This document shows positions 17,839-25,365 of a stretch of DNA of 28,621 nucleotides, one piece after another. The position numbers were made by a program, and so were the translations under genes. Numbering within the stretch: position 1 is the stretch's first letter; every line of letters begins with the position of its first letter. The notes below the pieces were generated by a model. It made no database searches and had not been told where the DNA came from. It worked only from the letters and a program-made list of their open reading frames with translations. This DNA is from Streptococcus pseudopneumoniae ATCC BAA-960 = CCUG 49455 (GTDB lineage: Bacteria; Bacillota; Bacilli; Lactobacillales; Streptococcaceae), in NCBI RefSeq assembly GCF_002087075.1, contig NZ_MWSM01000051.1, forward strand, positions 1 to 28,621. Reading direction: 5' to 3'.

Positions 17839-18717
17839 TTATTTTGGAATTTTTTTGCTGACTTTTTTATAGGTTTCTCTGCGATTTTCAATCTCACTGA
17901 GGAATTGCAGGTAGTTGTCAAAACGAAAGGACGCAATGACACCCTCTTCAACTGCTGGTTTCACTGCACAAGACGGCTCATGGGTATGGGTACAAGTGCG
18001 GAATTTGCAGTCTCGACTAACAGTAGCAATCTCTGGGAAAGCCTGATTGAGGTCTTCAGCCGTTGTTACTTCATAATCCAGTGATGAAAAGCCTGGTGTA
18101 TCTGCGATTTTACCCCCATTAAGATTGTAAAAACTAACTGCTCGAGTAGTGTGGCGCCCGCGACCCAGACTGTCTGAAATTTCTCCTGTTTCAAGATTGA
18201 GGTCTGGTGCGATTTTATTGAGAAGGGTTGACTTACCAACACCTGTCTGCCCCATAAAGACTGTAATCTTATCTGTTAACAAAGGCAGGAGTTCCTCTTT
18301 ACTGGTCACAAAGTCATAGCCGATGTCACCATAAGTCTGTTTATAAAAATCCAGTTCTCCCCCATCTTCCAACAAATCCATTTTGGAAATATAGACGATG
18401 GGATGGATGCCCTTGTGTTCCAAAAGAACCAAGAAACGATCCAGCAAATTGCTGTTAAAATCAGGTTCCTTGACGGACATGATTACTACAGCTTGATCGA
18501 TATTGACAATAGGCGGACGAACCAGACTGTTTTTCCGTTCGTGAATTTTGAGGATATAGCCTTCTGAATTTTCCTCGGCAGAGAAATCTACCCAGTCCCC
18601 AACATAAGGGGTATGGCCTTTTTTACGGAAATTCCCACGCGCGCGTGTTTGATAAACCTGGCCATCACTCTCCACATAGTAGAACCCAGCCAAGGCTTTA
18701 ATGATTTGTCCTTGCAA
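17839..18717 (-). CDS. rsgA: Ribosome small subunit-dependent GTPase A
   Basis: 292 residues from a TTG start, 5-6 nt after AAAGGAG. Circularly permuted GTPase: an OB-fold (about 1-65), then G4 SKMDLL, G1 [12 protein letters not shown], and G3 DTPGFSS, followed by a zinc knuckle [14 protein letters not shown]. It helps late 30S maturation and is released by GTP hydrolysis. First gene of the operon that continues through rpe, thiN, rmuC and yhaM, with an extended -10 promoter at 18745-18753. The rare TTG start may hold expression low. Confidence 0.95.
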   Translation of the reverse strand: MQGQIIKALAGFYYVESDGQVYQTRARGNFRKKGHTPYVGDWVDFSAEENSEGYILKIHERKNSLVRPPIVNIDQAVVIMSVKEPDFNSNLLDRFLVLLEHKGIHPIVYISKMDLLEDGGELDFYKQTYGDIGYDFVTSKEELLPLLTDKITVFMGQTGVGKSTLLNKIAPDLNLETGEISDSLGRGRHTTRAVSFYNLNGGKIADTPGFSSLDYEVTTAEDLNQAFPEIATVSRDCKFRTCTHTHEPSCAVKPAVEEGVIASFRFDNYLQFLSEIENRRETYKKVSKKIPK

Positions 18718-18744
18718 AATAACTCCTTTAAAATTGTTAGTTCC

Positions 18745-18753
18745 ATTATAACA
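18745..18753 (-). promoter_or_regulatory. Extended -10 promoter of rsgA
   Basis: TGTTATAAT on the minus strand, followed by a leader of about 20 nt with the AAAGGAG ribosome site. Confidence 0.65.
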
Positions 18754-18879
18754 AAAAAAAGCTATTTTAGCTTAGCTTCTCTTTACAATTTCGATAAGTC
18801 TATTCTAAAAGAAAAAGATACACTCACGCTTTAGATACAAAGTTTTATACAAAAATAACGAGTCTACCTCCTTATATAA

Positions 18880-18916
18880 AAACAGGCGAACAGAGAGCCT
18901 AAAACTCCCTGTTCGC
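18880..18916 (-). terminator. Terminator of the accessory two-gene unit
   Basis: A 12-bp stem GCGAACAGGGAG with its complement (18905-18916 with 18886-18897, one G-U), 7-nt loop, followed by CTGTTTTTAT on the minus strand. It begins 2 bp after the stop of the 132-residue gene. Confidence 0.85.
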
Positions 18917-18917
18917 T

Positions 18918-19316
18918 TTACTTTTTCTGTGTGTAATAGAAAAAACCTAATAAAGCAAGACAAAAAATATGAATATAAACTCCATACATCATGTGGGGAA
19001 AGACAGACTCTATAAAATAGCCTGGTAGATAGATGATTGGAAATTGATAGAAATCATAGGTCGTTAGAGATAGTAAACAAAGAACATACATAAATACTGC
19101 TACAATTAGAACCCATCCTTGCTTTCGCCATAGAAAAATCATCAATAAGAACAGACAAAGTAGATAGATTGACCAATTTCGCAACATAAATTGAAAACCA
19201 TAAATCATACTTTCAGTCGTTTCTCCATCAATCACATCAACTACTTTATAGAAAGGTAAACAATAGCTCACTAAAAAAAGAAGGGGACTAATTATTTTTT
19301 TCATATTCTCTACCAT
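18918..19316 (-). CDS. Small polytopic membrane protein of unknown function
   Basis: 132 residues, mostly hydrophobic, with four likely helices at about 7-25, 46-64, 66-86 and 108-127 and a charged tail YTQKK. I do not recognise the family. Its ATG overlaps the stop of the preceding frame (ATGGTAG), which suggests coupling to the frameshifted secreted protein; an alternative ATG at 19304 would give 128 residues. Small membrane partners next to secreted proteins are often immunity or export factors, but nothing here proves that. It lies between rsgA and ksgA, in an A-T rich accessory pocket. Confidence 0.65.
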   Translation of the reverse strand: MVENMKKIISPLLFLVSYCLPFYKVVDVIDGETTESMIYGFQFMLRNWSIYLLCLFLLMIFLWRKQGWVLIVAVFMYVLCLLSLTTYDFYQFPIIYLPGYFIESVFPHMMYGVYIHIFCLALLGFFYYTQKK

Positions 19317-20084
19317 GGATTATTTTGCAAGTAAGCTGACCATCTATCTCCATATCGAATCAAATGAACAGTATAATTAGTTACTACCCGATTTTCACCT
19401 GGTCCAAGCTTAGAAAAACCTGTGCTATACTCCCAACTACTTCTTGCACCTGGATGAAACCATTTTTGCTGGGATGAATACCAACCATCTTGTCTAACTT
19501 CCACACTTGAAGATTCTATTTCGATATCCCTTTCATGGAAGTCAACTCCTCCACTTATTTTAGTAATATTTTTTTTGTACACCTCCATCATAACTCACCC
19601 AGTGAACAACAGTATACAATTCCACACTATAAGTACTATTAAACTGACTTTGATGAGTAGTAATGTTTTGAGTATAAGCGTGCACTTTCTGTATACCAAA
19701 AATATGGTCTAATATATTCGTTGGTTTAGCAAGCTTATTGTAAGCCTCTTCAACAAAAGTAGCCTTCTCTAAATCAGCGGTATAAACAGTTTTTCCTTGT
19801 ACTACTTGATTATTTATAGAAGTAATACGGCTATCCACAACAATGGGGGCCACCATATCTCCATCGCTAGTTTCTATTTTAGCTGCCTCTTTCACCTCAT
19901 ATACAACTCGATTTTCTTCAGACTGAATCACTTCTACCCCATTTTTTTCAGGTATAGATAATCTAGTTTGCCCATTAGAAACCGTTATATTTGGACCAAT
20001 ATTCTTCTCATTTGCATAAGTCGCAATAGGAAATCCTGATAGAACCACTGCAGACATAAGGCTATTGACTAATTTTTTTCTCAT
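19310..20084 (-). pseudogene. Secreted protein gene split by a frameshift at an A8 tract
   Basis: Frame 1 (20084-19560) starts with a good ribosome site AAGGAGATATTC and a signal peptide (MRKKLVNSLMSAVVLSGFPIATYA) and reads to VSYDGGVQKKYY-stop. Frame 2 (from about 19591 to 19310) continues with ITKISGGVDFHERDIEIESS and ends AYLQNNPW. They meet at eight A residues (minus strand, 19569-19576). Removing one A gives a single 257-residue protein passing through GGVQKNITKISGG. So it is a pseudogene, a phase-variable gene, or a gene read by slippage. The mature product is an exported, Trp/Tyr-rich protein of unknown family. The downstream membrane gene is intact. Confidence 0.7.
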
Positions 20085-20525
20085 GAATATCTCCTTCCCA
20101 TTTTCAAGAGAAGTAAAAATAGCTAATATAAGATGAACGTTTCCTTATATTTCAGAATAGGATATCTATCTGAAAGCAATTCACACTCCTATAGGTAACT
20201 GTTCCAAATCTTGGCTACATATATTTCAATAGTTTGCTACAAAAAACTCCTTTCTAAGTCTATTGAACATGCCCTTATTCACCTACTAATATATCACAAA
20301 AATAAATAAATACAAGACTGTTTTTTCTACTAGTTTTATGATAAAATAGTATTGTTAGGGTAAATTTCATACGTAAATGTCGAGCGAAAAATCGATGGAG
20401 CAGAAATCGGTAGACAAAGACTCGATTTCGTTGGTCCAGCCCCACAAGGCTAATCAGGTATTTCACGAGTTTAAAAATCTAATGAAGTGCCCAATCAACT
20501 ACTGATTCATTGATTTAATACGAAC
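20085..20525. other. Non-coding accessory stretch with no confident gene
   Basis: The first ~60 bp hold the leader of the secreted-protein gene, with a weak TATATT -10 about 50 bp upstream of its ATG. The rest is A-T rich. Short frames exist on both strands around 20275-20466, but none has a ribosome site or a recognisable motif. The segment 20370-20470 has a higher GC content than its surroundings and may be a worn gene or insertion-sequence fragment I cannot name. Confidence 0.4.
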
Positions 20526-20633
20526 TATAGTGGATTGAACCTAGAAATAGTAAACTAAGGATTCTAAAACGTTTCTAGAAATTAATTTGACTTTCCTAAT
20601 CTCTTTGTTCATATCTTATTTCAATCTACTATA
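20526..20633. repeat. RUP-like MITE (about 107 bp)
   Basis: The ends TATAGTGGATTGAA and TTCAATCTACTATA are inverted repeats with one mismatch, and the total length of 108 bp fits the Repeat Unit of Pneumococcus, a non-autonomous element thought to be mobilised by IS630-type transposase. The interior AAACTAAGGATTCTAAAACG...TTTGACTTTCCTAATC is consistent with my recollection of RUP. I have not compared it with a reference. Confidence 0.6.
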
Positions 20634-20643
20634 TATACCAAAA

Positions 20644-20771
20644 TGCTGGGACAAAAGTCTTTAAAATCAGAGAAACGCATATTATCAGGTGTTGGAAAAC
20701 CTTGATAATATGCGTTTTATCATAGAAAGATCTACTTCATTTTTTACTAAAATTAAGTTTTTGTCCCTGCA
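20644..20771. repeat. 128-bp inverted-repeat element with central long hairpin, after ksgA
   Basis: Terminal inverted repeats TGCTGGGACAAAA (20644-20656) and TTTTGTCCCTGCA (20759-20771) differ at one position. Inside is a perfect 15-bp stem AAACGCATATTATCA (20673-20687) with its complement (20703-20717). It begins 2 bp after the ksgA stop, so in the ksgA transcript it would form a stable 3' structure. It looks like a dispersed pneumococcal intergenic element. Confidence 0.6.
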
Positions 20772-20773
20772 TC

Positions 20774-21646
20774 TTAGAGCCCTTGCCCTTTAAGTGCATC
20801 TGCTAGACTGGCAAACTCTTCCAAGCTGAGAGCTTCCCCACGCACACTTGGTGACAAGCCTGCTTGATCCAAAGCCTTGGTCAGCTTGTCCTTGACTTCC
20901 TCAGTCTTGCCAAAGTAACCTGTCAGGTTATTCCATAAGGTCTTGCGGCGATGGGTGAAACTAGCCTTGGAAACCTTAAAGAAGAAGTTCTCATCTTCTA
21001 CTTCTACAGCTGGCTCTGGACGGCGCACCATTTTCAAAATAGCAGAGTCCACGTTTGGCGCTGGCACAAATACCGTACGAGGCACGATAAAGGCAACCTT
21101 GGCTGTCATGTAATACTGCACCGCAATCGACAAGCTACCATAAGCCTTGGTATTTGGTTGAGCGGAGATGCGATCCGCCACTTCTTTTTGCATCATGACG
21201 ACAAACTCACTAAAAGGAATGCCACTCTCAATCAAGTGCATGAGAATAGGCGTCGTGATGTAGTAGGGCAAATTAGCCACTACCTTGATTGGCAAGTCAG
21301 GATTTTTAAAATTCTGGATATATTTCGCCAAATCGACCTTGAGAATGTCCTCGTTGACCACGGTCACATTATCAAAATCACGCAAGGTATCTGCCAAAAT
21401 TGGCACCAAACGGTGGTCAATCTCAAAAGCCATGACTTGGGCTGCACACTCAGCCAGAAACTCCGTCAAGGCACCAATACCTGGCCCGATTTCGATGACA
21501 TTGACCTGGTCATCAATCTCAGCCGTATCCACAATCTTTTGAAGGATATTGGTATCCGTCAGGAAATTTTGCCCAAAGGACTTTTTAAAGGTAAAACCGT
21601 GACGCTCCAGCACTGCCTTGGTCACGCTATAATCTGCAATTCTCAT
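20774..21646 (-). CDS. ksgA: 16S rRNA (A1518/A1519-N6,N6)-dimethyltransferase
   Basis: 290 residues. Rossmann methyltransferase with SAM motif [18 protein letters not shown] (about 48-65), acidic loop FEIDHRLVP, and catalytic motif [11 protein letters not shown]. The C-terminal helical domain ([13 protein letters not shown]) is present. It dimethylates two adjacent adenosines in helix 45 of 16S rRNA late in 30S assembly; loss gives kasugamycin resistance. An extended -10 TGTTACAAT lies at 21677-21685. In pneumococcus it normally lies near rsgA, here separated by the accessory pocket. Confidence 0.96.
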   Translation of the reverse strand: MRIADYSVTKAVLERHGFTFKKSFGQNFLTDTNILQKIVDTAEIDDQVNVIEIGPGIGALTEFLAECAAQVMAFEIDHRLVPILADTLRDFDNVTVVNEDILKVDLAKYIQNFKNPDLPIKVVANLPYYITTPILMHLIESGIPFSEFVVMMQKEVADRISAQPNTKAYGSLSIAVQYYMTAKVAFIVPRTVFVPAPNVDSAILKMVRRPEPAVEVEDENFFFKVSKASFTHRRKTLWNNLTGYFGKTEEVKDKLTKALDQAGLSPSVRGEALSLEEFASLADALKGQGL

Positions 21647-21676
21647 CTATTCTCTTTTCTATTATCTGTTACTACT

Positions 21677-21685
21677 ATTGTAACA
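21677..21685 (-). promoter_or_regulatory. Extended -10 promoter of ksgA
   Basis: TGTTACAAT on the minus strand, 30 bp upstream of the ATG at 21646. Confidence 0.55.
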
Positions 21686-21719
21686 CATTCCCCTTGTATT
21701 TTGGGGGTGAAAATCATAC

Positions 21720-21753
21720 CAAAAAACTATCTTTCCTCGTGAAGAAAGATAGT
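21720..21753 (-). terminator. Terminator of the bacteriocin operon
   Basis: Perfect 10-bp stem ACTATCTTTC/GAAAGATAGT (21744-21753 with 21726-21735) followed by TTTTTT on the minus strand. Marks the end of the unit that began at the pheromone or bacteriocin gene. Confidence 0.9.
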
Positions 21754-21776
21754 CTTGAAAATCTTTAAAAGGGGAC

Positions 21777-22085
21777 TTAGCGGTTCTCTCGAAACATACG
21801 TTCAAAAAAATCAGCTTCTTGATAACTTCGATTTTCAGGTAGGGTCAAATCTACATCCTCCTCCACGTCGTCCACTGTCAGTTCAACCGTTTGAGGTAAA
21901 TTTTTCAAACGATAATGCTTTTGCCTTTGCCCTTCAATGCTAGCAAAATCAAGCAAATAGCCATTCACTCGGATTTGAACTAAAAGGAGATGATTGGTCA
22001 TATTTTCCATGATGAGGATGTCTTCTAAACCACCTCTGGCACTCGGATAATCAGATACCCTGCGAATACGGATTTTTTCACACAT
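21777..22085 (-). CDS. Conserved small protein of the bacteriocin operon, function unknown
   Basis: 102 residues from ATG 22085, 7 nt after GGGAG; a TTG at 22091 is less likely. No signal peptide or membrane segment, so cytoplasmic. The N-terminus is basic (CEKIRIRRVSDYPSARGG), the middle is beta-rich (LLLVQIRVNGYLLDFAS) and the C-terminus very acidic (LTVDDVEEDVDLTLPENRSYQEADFFERMF). It overlaps the ABC ATPase gene by 8 bp, so it belongs to the operon and may assist immunity. I do not recognise a described domain. Confidence 0.7.
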   Translation of the reverse strand: MCEKIRIRRVSDYPSARGGLEDILIMENMTNHLLLVQIRVNGYLLDFASIEGQRQKHYRLKNLPQTVELTVDDVEEDVDLTLPENRSYQEADFFERMFRENR

Positions 22086-22719
22086 GAGCAAGCTCCCTCA
22101 TATCAATGATTTCATCGGCCTTATTCCAGACTAGGGGATTATGGGTCGCAATGATGATCATTCGATTTTCATCTTTCAAGCCCACCAAGAGATTCATAAC
22201 CTCCTCTGAATTTTCAGGATCAAGAGCTGCTGTTGGTTCATCTGCCAAAATCAAGGGTGGATTTTTCAAAATAGTCTTCGCAAGGGCAACTCGCTGAGCC
22301 TCTCCCCCAGATAAAGTATAGATTTTTTGTTCTAGATCCAAATATCCTAGATTAACTTTTTCTAAAGCCTCCACTTGCCTTTCCAAACGTTCTACTTTTG
22401 AGATTTTCTGACCAACAAAGCCCAAATCCAAATTCTCTTTGATTGATTGGTTTTCTAAGAGGCCAAAATTTTGAAAGAGATAGCCCATCTGGTCTCGAAA
22501 ATACTCACGAGTGGGAATGGTTTTTAAATCTTTCCCCTGATAGAGAACCCTTCCTCCATCTATCTTTTCTAGTTTGCCTAAGATATTCAGCAGCGTCGTC
22601 TTTCCGCTCCCACTCTTCCCGATTAAGGCATAGACCTTGCCCTTCTCCAGCTTGAGATTTAAACCAGAGAAAATCGCACGGTCATTAAACTTCTTTTCCA
22701 ATCCTTGAATATCAATCAT
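22078..22719 (-). CDS. ABC transporter ATP-binding protein, lactococcin 972 immunity type
   Basis: 213 residues. Walker A GKSGSGKTTLLN (about 34-45), Q-loop YLFQNFGLLENQ, signature LSGGEAQRVALA, Walker B LILADEPTAALD and switch His in IIIATHNP are all present. Closest in type to the MacB/LolD-like ATPases that pair with large FtsX-like permeases. With the 676-residue protein upstream (1-bp gap) it should form the exporter that protects the producer from its lactococcin 972-type bacteriocin. Immunity is inferred from the standard gene order bacteriocin, membrane protein, ATPase. Confidence 0.9.
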   Translation of the reverse strand: MIDIQGLEKKFNDRAIFSGLNLKLEKGKVYALIGKSGSGKTTLLNILGKLEKIDGGRVLYQGKDLKTIPTREYFRDQMGYLFQNFGLLENQSIKENLDLGFVGQKISKVERLERQVEALEKVNLGYLDLEQKIYTLSGGEAQRVALAKTILKNPPLILADEPTAALDPENSEEVMNLLVGLKDENRMIIIATHNPLVWNKADEIIDMRELAHV

Positions 22720-22720
22720 C

Positions 22721-24751
22721 TTATTTTCCTTTCAATACTGCCATGCTACCAGCTTCTTCTTTTTTGTCCTGCCTTACTAAAATCAAGAGGGCGTTAAGCG
22801 TAAACAAAGCTACAACTAGAGCGCTAATCAAACCATCTCTTGTCAAAATACTAGATAGGACTAAGCCAAGCAAGAGAACTCCTCCTTGCGCCAGTAAATA
22901 CTTGCCATGAAGCTCATAGATTGTCATACCAGCAAGACGTTTAATCATAAGCTCCCGTCTGAACTGCTCAAAATAGAGAAGATTCATGGAATCAAATAAC
23001 AAGATAGCCGTAGACAGGGTCAAAATCGTTCCAATAAGGAGAGAGTAAAACTCCACCCGTTTGTCATTTAGTACCTTTGCAAAAAATAGCTGGCTTTTTA
23101 CCAAGTAAGAGACCTTGTGATACAGACCTTGCTCTTTTAGAGCGGTAATGCTGTCTCCATATCGATCTAGTTTCAAGGCACTATTAGCCGTAGTTCCCCA
23201 CAACATCCCTGCAACAGGTCTTGTTCCAGTCGCTTGCGGCGTTAGAACTACAATAATCGGATCTTTTAGGTACTGACGTGTTGTCTTGTACCCATCATTA
23301 TAGAGGAAGCGTTCCTGTCCTGTTTCTGTAAAATCTAGCCTTAGCTGTGGGAGGTAGTGTTTCTGACTCGTCACTTCTACACTTTCAGATGAAAATCTTT
23401 GCAGGTAATCTGTAAATAATCTTTGATAGTAGACAGACTGCTCTCGCAAGCTCTCAGGCAAAATCAGCCCAAACTCTCCCTCAGACAAGTTTTGCATCTT
23501 ATCCATAAACTCTGAAGAAACGGTAATCTTTTCTTCTATCAGATAGCGCGGTGAGACATAGATAACATTCCCTGACGGTGTGTAGTCACTGAGACGATTG
23601 CCATCTAGGTCCACTTCTGCTCCATCTGAGAAATTGTCAACATTGCTCACAATATAAAAAGAGTCTGTATTGGCTAACCGTTCTTCAGTAAATGTCTGCC
23701 ACTCACGATTATCCTTACGCATTCCTTCTTCATCGGCAAATGCACTAGACCAACCAAAGGATAGACGGTAACGGTCTGAGGACTGACTCCATTTATCGCT
23801 TGCCTTCTCCATCTCCTGCATTTCACGGTAGTGGGGTAGGAGAGTAGTCGCACTCGATCCGACAACCAGCACGGCCAAGAGTTGCCCCACCATCATCAAT
23901 GTCATCATACGTTTGAGAGGGAGTTTCCCTTTCAATAGATCCACCAGACTATTTTCCTGTAAACCAAATAGATACACGACACTTAGTAAGGTAGAAAGCC
24001 CTGCCAAGGTCAATCCATAAAGTAGAAGAGCAATGATGACCAGTTGCACCGTTGCCATAAATAAGGCACCTTGATACCAGAGAATCCCCAATCCCAAAAG
24101 ACTGGATAGCAGCACTGAGCAGATAAGCTGTCTCACATCTTCTAACACTGGTCTAAGAGCCACCCCAAACAAGCTCTCACCAGCGATTAAGCGAATCCCT
24201 GCCTGACGAAGGGACTTGATCCGATAAATCAGGGTCAGACTCATAAAGGTCAGCAGAAAAATGGCTAGACTCAGTAGCCCCATTGGGGTAGCAGCCAAGA
24301 GGACGACCATCGAAAATGCCTCTGTTCTATTCGAGACAACACCATTATAACCAAGTTCTTGCAGGGCGGTCTGTAAGCTCACTCCATCCAAACTCCCTGA
24401 CACAATCAAGTAAGACCCTAATAAATCACTCGTTTCTGCACTCTCCTTGGAGGAAATGGTCAAACCTTCTGGAAACTCTCCCTGACCATAAGTGGCATAG
24501 GTAAAGCGTGTTTCTCCAGCTTCATTTGGCTCAACAATCCGACGAGCGATGAGACTATTGTGCTCTACCGCCAAGTGACTCAAAGCCTCTGTCAGTTTTT
24601 CTCGATCAGCTACTGATTGGTCTAGCCCAGTACCCATCACATCAACAGAGGGATAGTTACCAAATAAAATCTCTTCTCGATGGTCAACGGAAGTTATCAC
24701 CATATAAAGCGATACCAATACCATTGAAATCAAAATAAATAAACGTTTCAT
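22721..24751 (-). CDS. Bacteriocin-associated integral membrane protein (putative immunity permease)
   Basis: 676 residues from ATG 24751, 5 nt after GGAGG; the ATG at 24754 and a TTG at 24763 are alternatives. One N-terminal helix, an extracellular segment of about 115 residues, a cluster of helices (about 150-310, MVVLLAATPMGLLSLAIFLL...), a large extracellular domain (about 310-560), then three to four C-terminal helices. This is the layout of the 'bacteriocin-associated integral membrane protein' family next to lactococcin 972-like genes. It probably works with the ATPase encoded 1 bp downstream. A hairpin with a T run lies just before the ribosome site. Confidence 0.88.
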   Translation of the reverse strand: MKRLFILISMVLVSLYMVITSVDHREEILFGNYPSVDVMGTGLDQSVADREKLTEALSHLAVEHNSLIARRIVEPNEAGETRFTYATYGQGEFPEGLTISSKESAETSDLLGSYLIVSGSLDGVSLQTALQELGYNGVVSNRTEAFSMVVLLAATPMGLLSLAIFLLTFMSLTLIYRIKSLRQAGIRLIAGESLFGVALRPVLEDVRQLICSVLLSSLLGLGILWYQGALFMATVQLVIIALLLYGLTLAGLSTLLSVVYLFGLQENSLVDLLKGKLPLKRMMTLMMVGQLLAVLVVGSSATTLLPHYREMQEMEKASDKWSQSSDRYRLSFGWSSAFADEEGMRKDNREWQTFTEERLANTDSFYIVSNVDNFSDGAEVDLDGNRLSDYTPSGNVIYVSPRYLIEEKITVSSEFMDKMQNLSEGEFGLILPESLREQSVYYQRLFTDYLQRFSSESVEVTSQKHYLPQLRLDFTETGQERFLYNDGYKTTRQYLKDPIIVVLTPQATGTRPVAGMLWGTTANSALKLDRYGDSITALKEQGLYHKVSYLVKSQLFFAKVLNDKRVEFYSLLIGTILTLSTAILLFDSMNLLYFEQFRRELMIKRLAGMTIYELHGKYLLAQGGVLLLGLVLSSILTRDGLISALVVALFTLNALLILVRQDKKEEAGSMAVLKGK

Positions 24752-24761
24752 CATTTCCTCC

Positions 24762-24802
24762 AAAAAGTTACTTGGTCACCTGCTAGAGAGATGACCAAGT
24801 AA
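24762..24802 (-). terminator. Intercistronic hairpin (attenuator) between bacteriocin and permease
   Basis: Perfect 11-bp stem TTACTTGGTCA/TGACCAAGTAA (24792-24802 with 24768-24778), 13-nt loop, followed by CTTTTTGGAGG on the minus strand. The T run touches the permease Shine-Dalgarno. It should stop most transcripts after the bacteriocin and let a fraction through to the immunity genes. Confidence 0.8.
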
Positions 24803-24854
24803 AGCATTGTTATCAACTCACCCAGAAATGTTTTTACTTTCTCGTGTATAATTT

Positions 24855-25151
24855 TTAATAATCATAATAAAAGCTTACTTGCTCGCCCCACGCAGTACGA
24901 ATCCAAGCTCGAGATGTTCCTCCTGCATCAGCATATCCCTTATCAGATGAACTATTCCATCTGCTAGAAACTGTTGAACTATGGTATTTTGAGGGGTGAT
25001 AGTAGTTTGAGTAAGCACCTCCGTTAGCCGAACCATACGTCCAGACACCACCACCTGGATACTTAACCGCGGCCGATACTACTGCTACTCCTCCACCTAA
25101 TGTTGCTACAAGACTCGCTACAAGGGCTAATTTTTTAACTGTTTGTTTCAT
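24855..25151 (-). CDS. Lactococcin 972-family bacteriocin precursor (streptococcin-like)
   Basis: 98 residues. A Sec signal peptide (about 1-28, MKQTVKKLALVASLVATLGGG... cleaved near VVSAA) precedes a mature peptide of about 70 residues that begins VKYPGGGVWTYGSANGGAYSNY and ends TAWGEQVSFYYDY. The GGGxWxYG start, many Ser, Tyr and Trp residues and no Cys are the hallmarks of lactococcin 972, which binds lipid II and blocks septum formation in lactococci. The strong AGAGGAG site lies just after an extended -10 box. The pneumococcal relatives have been called streptococcins. Target range is unknown. Confidence 0.92.
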   Translation of the reverse strand: MKQTVKKLALVASLVATLGGGVAVVSAAVKYPGGGVWTYGSANGGAYSNYYHPSKYHSSTVSSRWNSSSDKGYADAGGTSRAWIRTAWGEQVSFYYDY

Positions 25152-25172
25152 ATTGATACTCCTCTATTTTTT

Positions 25173-25181
25173 ATTATATCA
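25173..25181 (-). promoter_or_regulatory. Extended -10 promoter immediately upstream of the bacteriocin
   Basis: TGATATAAT on the minus strand; transcription would begin near 25166 and leave a leader of about 15 nt that is mostly ribosome binding site. A second TATAAT lies about 17 bp upstream. The region is A-T rich, so chance matches are possible. Confidence 0.5.
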
Positions 25182-25228
25182 TAAATATTTATTATATATT
25201 GTCTATTTTCTATTCAAGTAAAACTAAG

Positions 25229-25264
25229 TCATGGATCATAGACCTTTTCAAAGCAACACCTCAT
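25229..25264 (-). CDS. Possible micro-ORF between pheromone and bacteriocin
   Basis: ATG at 25264 is preceded by AAAGGAG at 6-nt spacing, and the ribosome site begins at the stop codon of the pheromone gene. It would encode MRCCFEKVYDP, 11 residues with two adjacent Cys. The ribosome site is good, but the ORF is so short that chance cannot be excluded; it might be the remains of the bacteriocin leader region. No function is suggested. Confidence 0.25.
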   Translation of the reverse strand: MRCCFEKVYDP

Positions 25265-25277
25265 TACATTCTCCTTT

Positions 25278-25337
25278 CTATCCGTGCCACCAATCTCCAA
25301 AACTAAAATATGTTAAAAACATGATAAAACCAAACAT
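25278..25337 (-). CDS. ComS-like double-tryptophan pheromone precursor
   Basis: 19-residue product MFGFIMFLTYFSFGDWWHG. The ATG follows AAGGAGGTGTGAT, one of the best ribosome sites in the window. A hydrophobic N-terminus with a C-terminal DWW motif is the pattern of ComS pheromones; the last seven residues FGDWWHG align with S. mutans XIP GLDWWSL at Asp-Trp-Trp. Mature peptide is probably the last 7-8 residues, by analogy exported by PptAB and re-imported by Ami. The promoter at 25366-25394 overlaps a ComR-box-like palindrome, and a ComR-type regulator is encoded next door. It is too short for normal gene calling. Confidence 0.75.
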   Translation of the reverse strand: MFGFIMFLTYFSFGDWWHG

Positions 25338-25365
25338 ATCACACCTCCTTATTTCTATGTCATCT

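Noticed and set aside
20275..20466. Minus-strand ORF of 63 codons in the accessory pocket
   Set aside because: No ribosome site, Arg/Phe-rich composition typical of antisense translation, no recognisable motif. Plus-strand frames over the same bases are broken too.
20951..21742. Long plus-strand ORF (263 codons) inside ksgA
   Set aside because: Mirror of ksgA; His/Asn-rich product from antisense codons, and no start signals.
25228..25243. Second palindrome GTCATGGATCATAGAC near the bacteriocin, considered as another ComR box
   Set aside because: The arms read GTC...GAC, the wrong polarity, and the match is imperfect.
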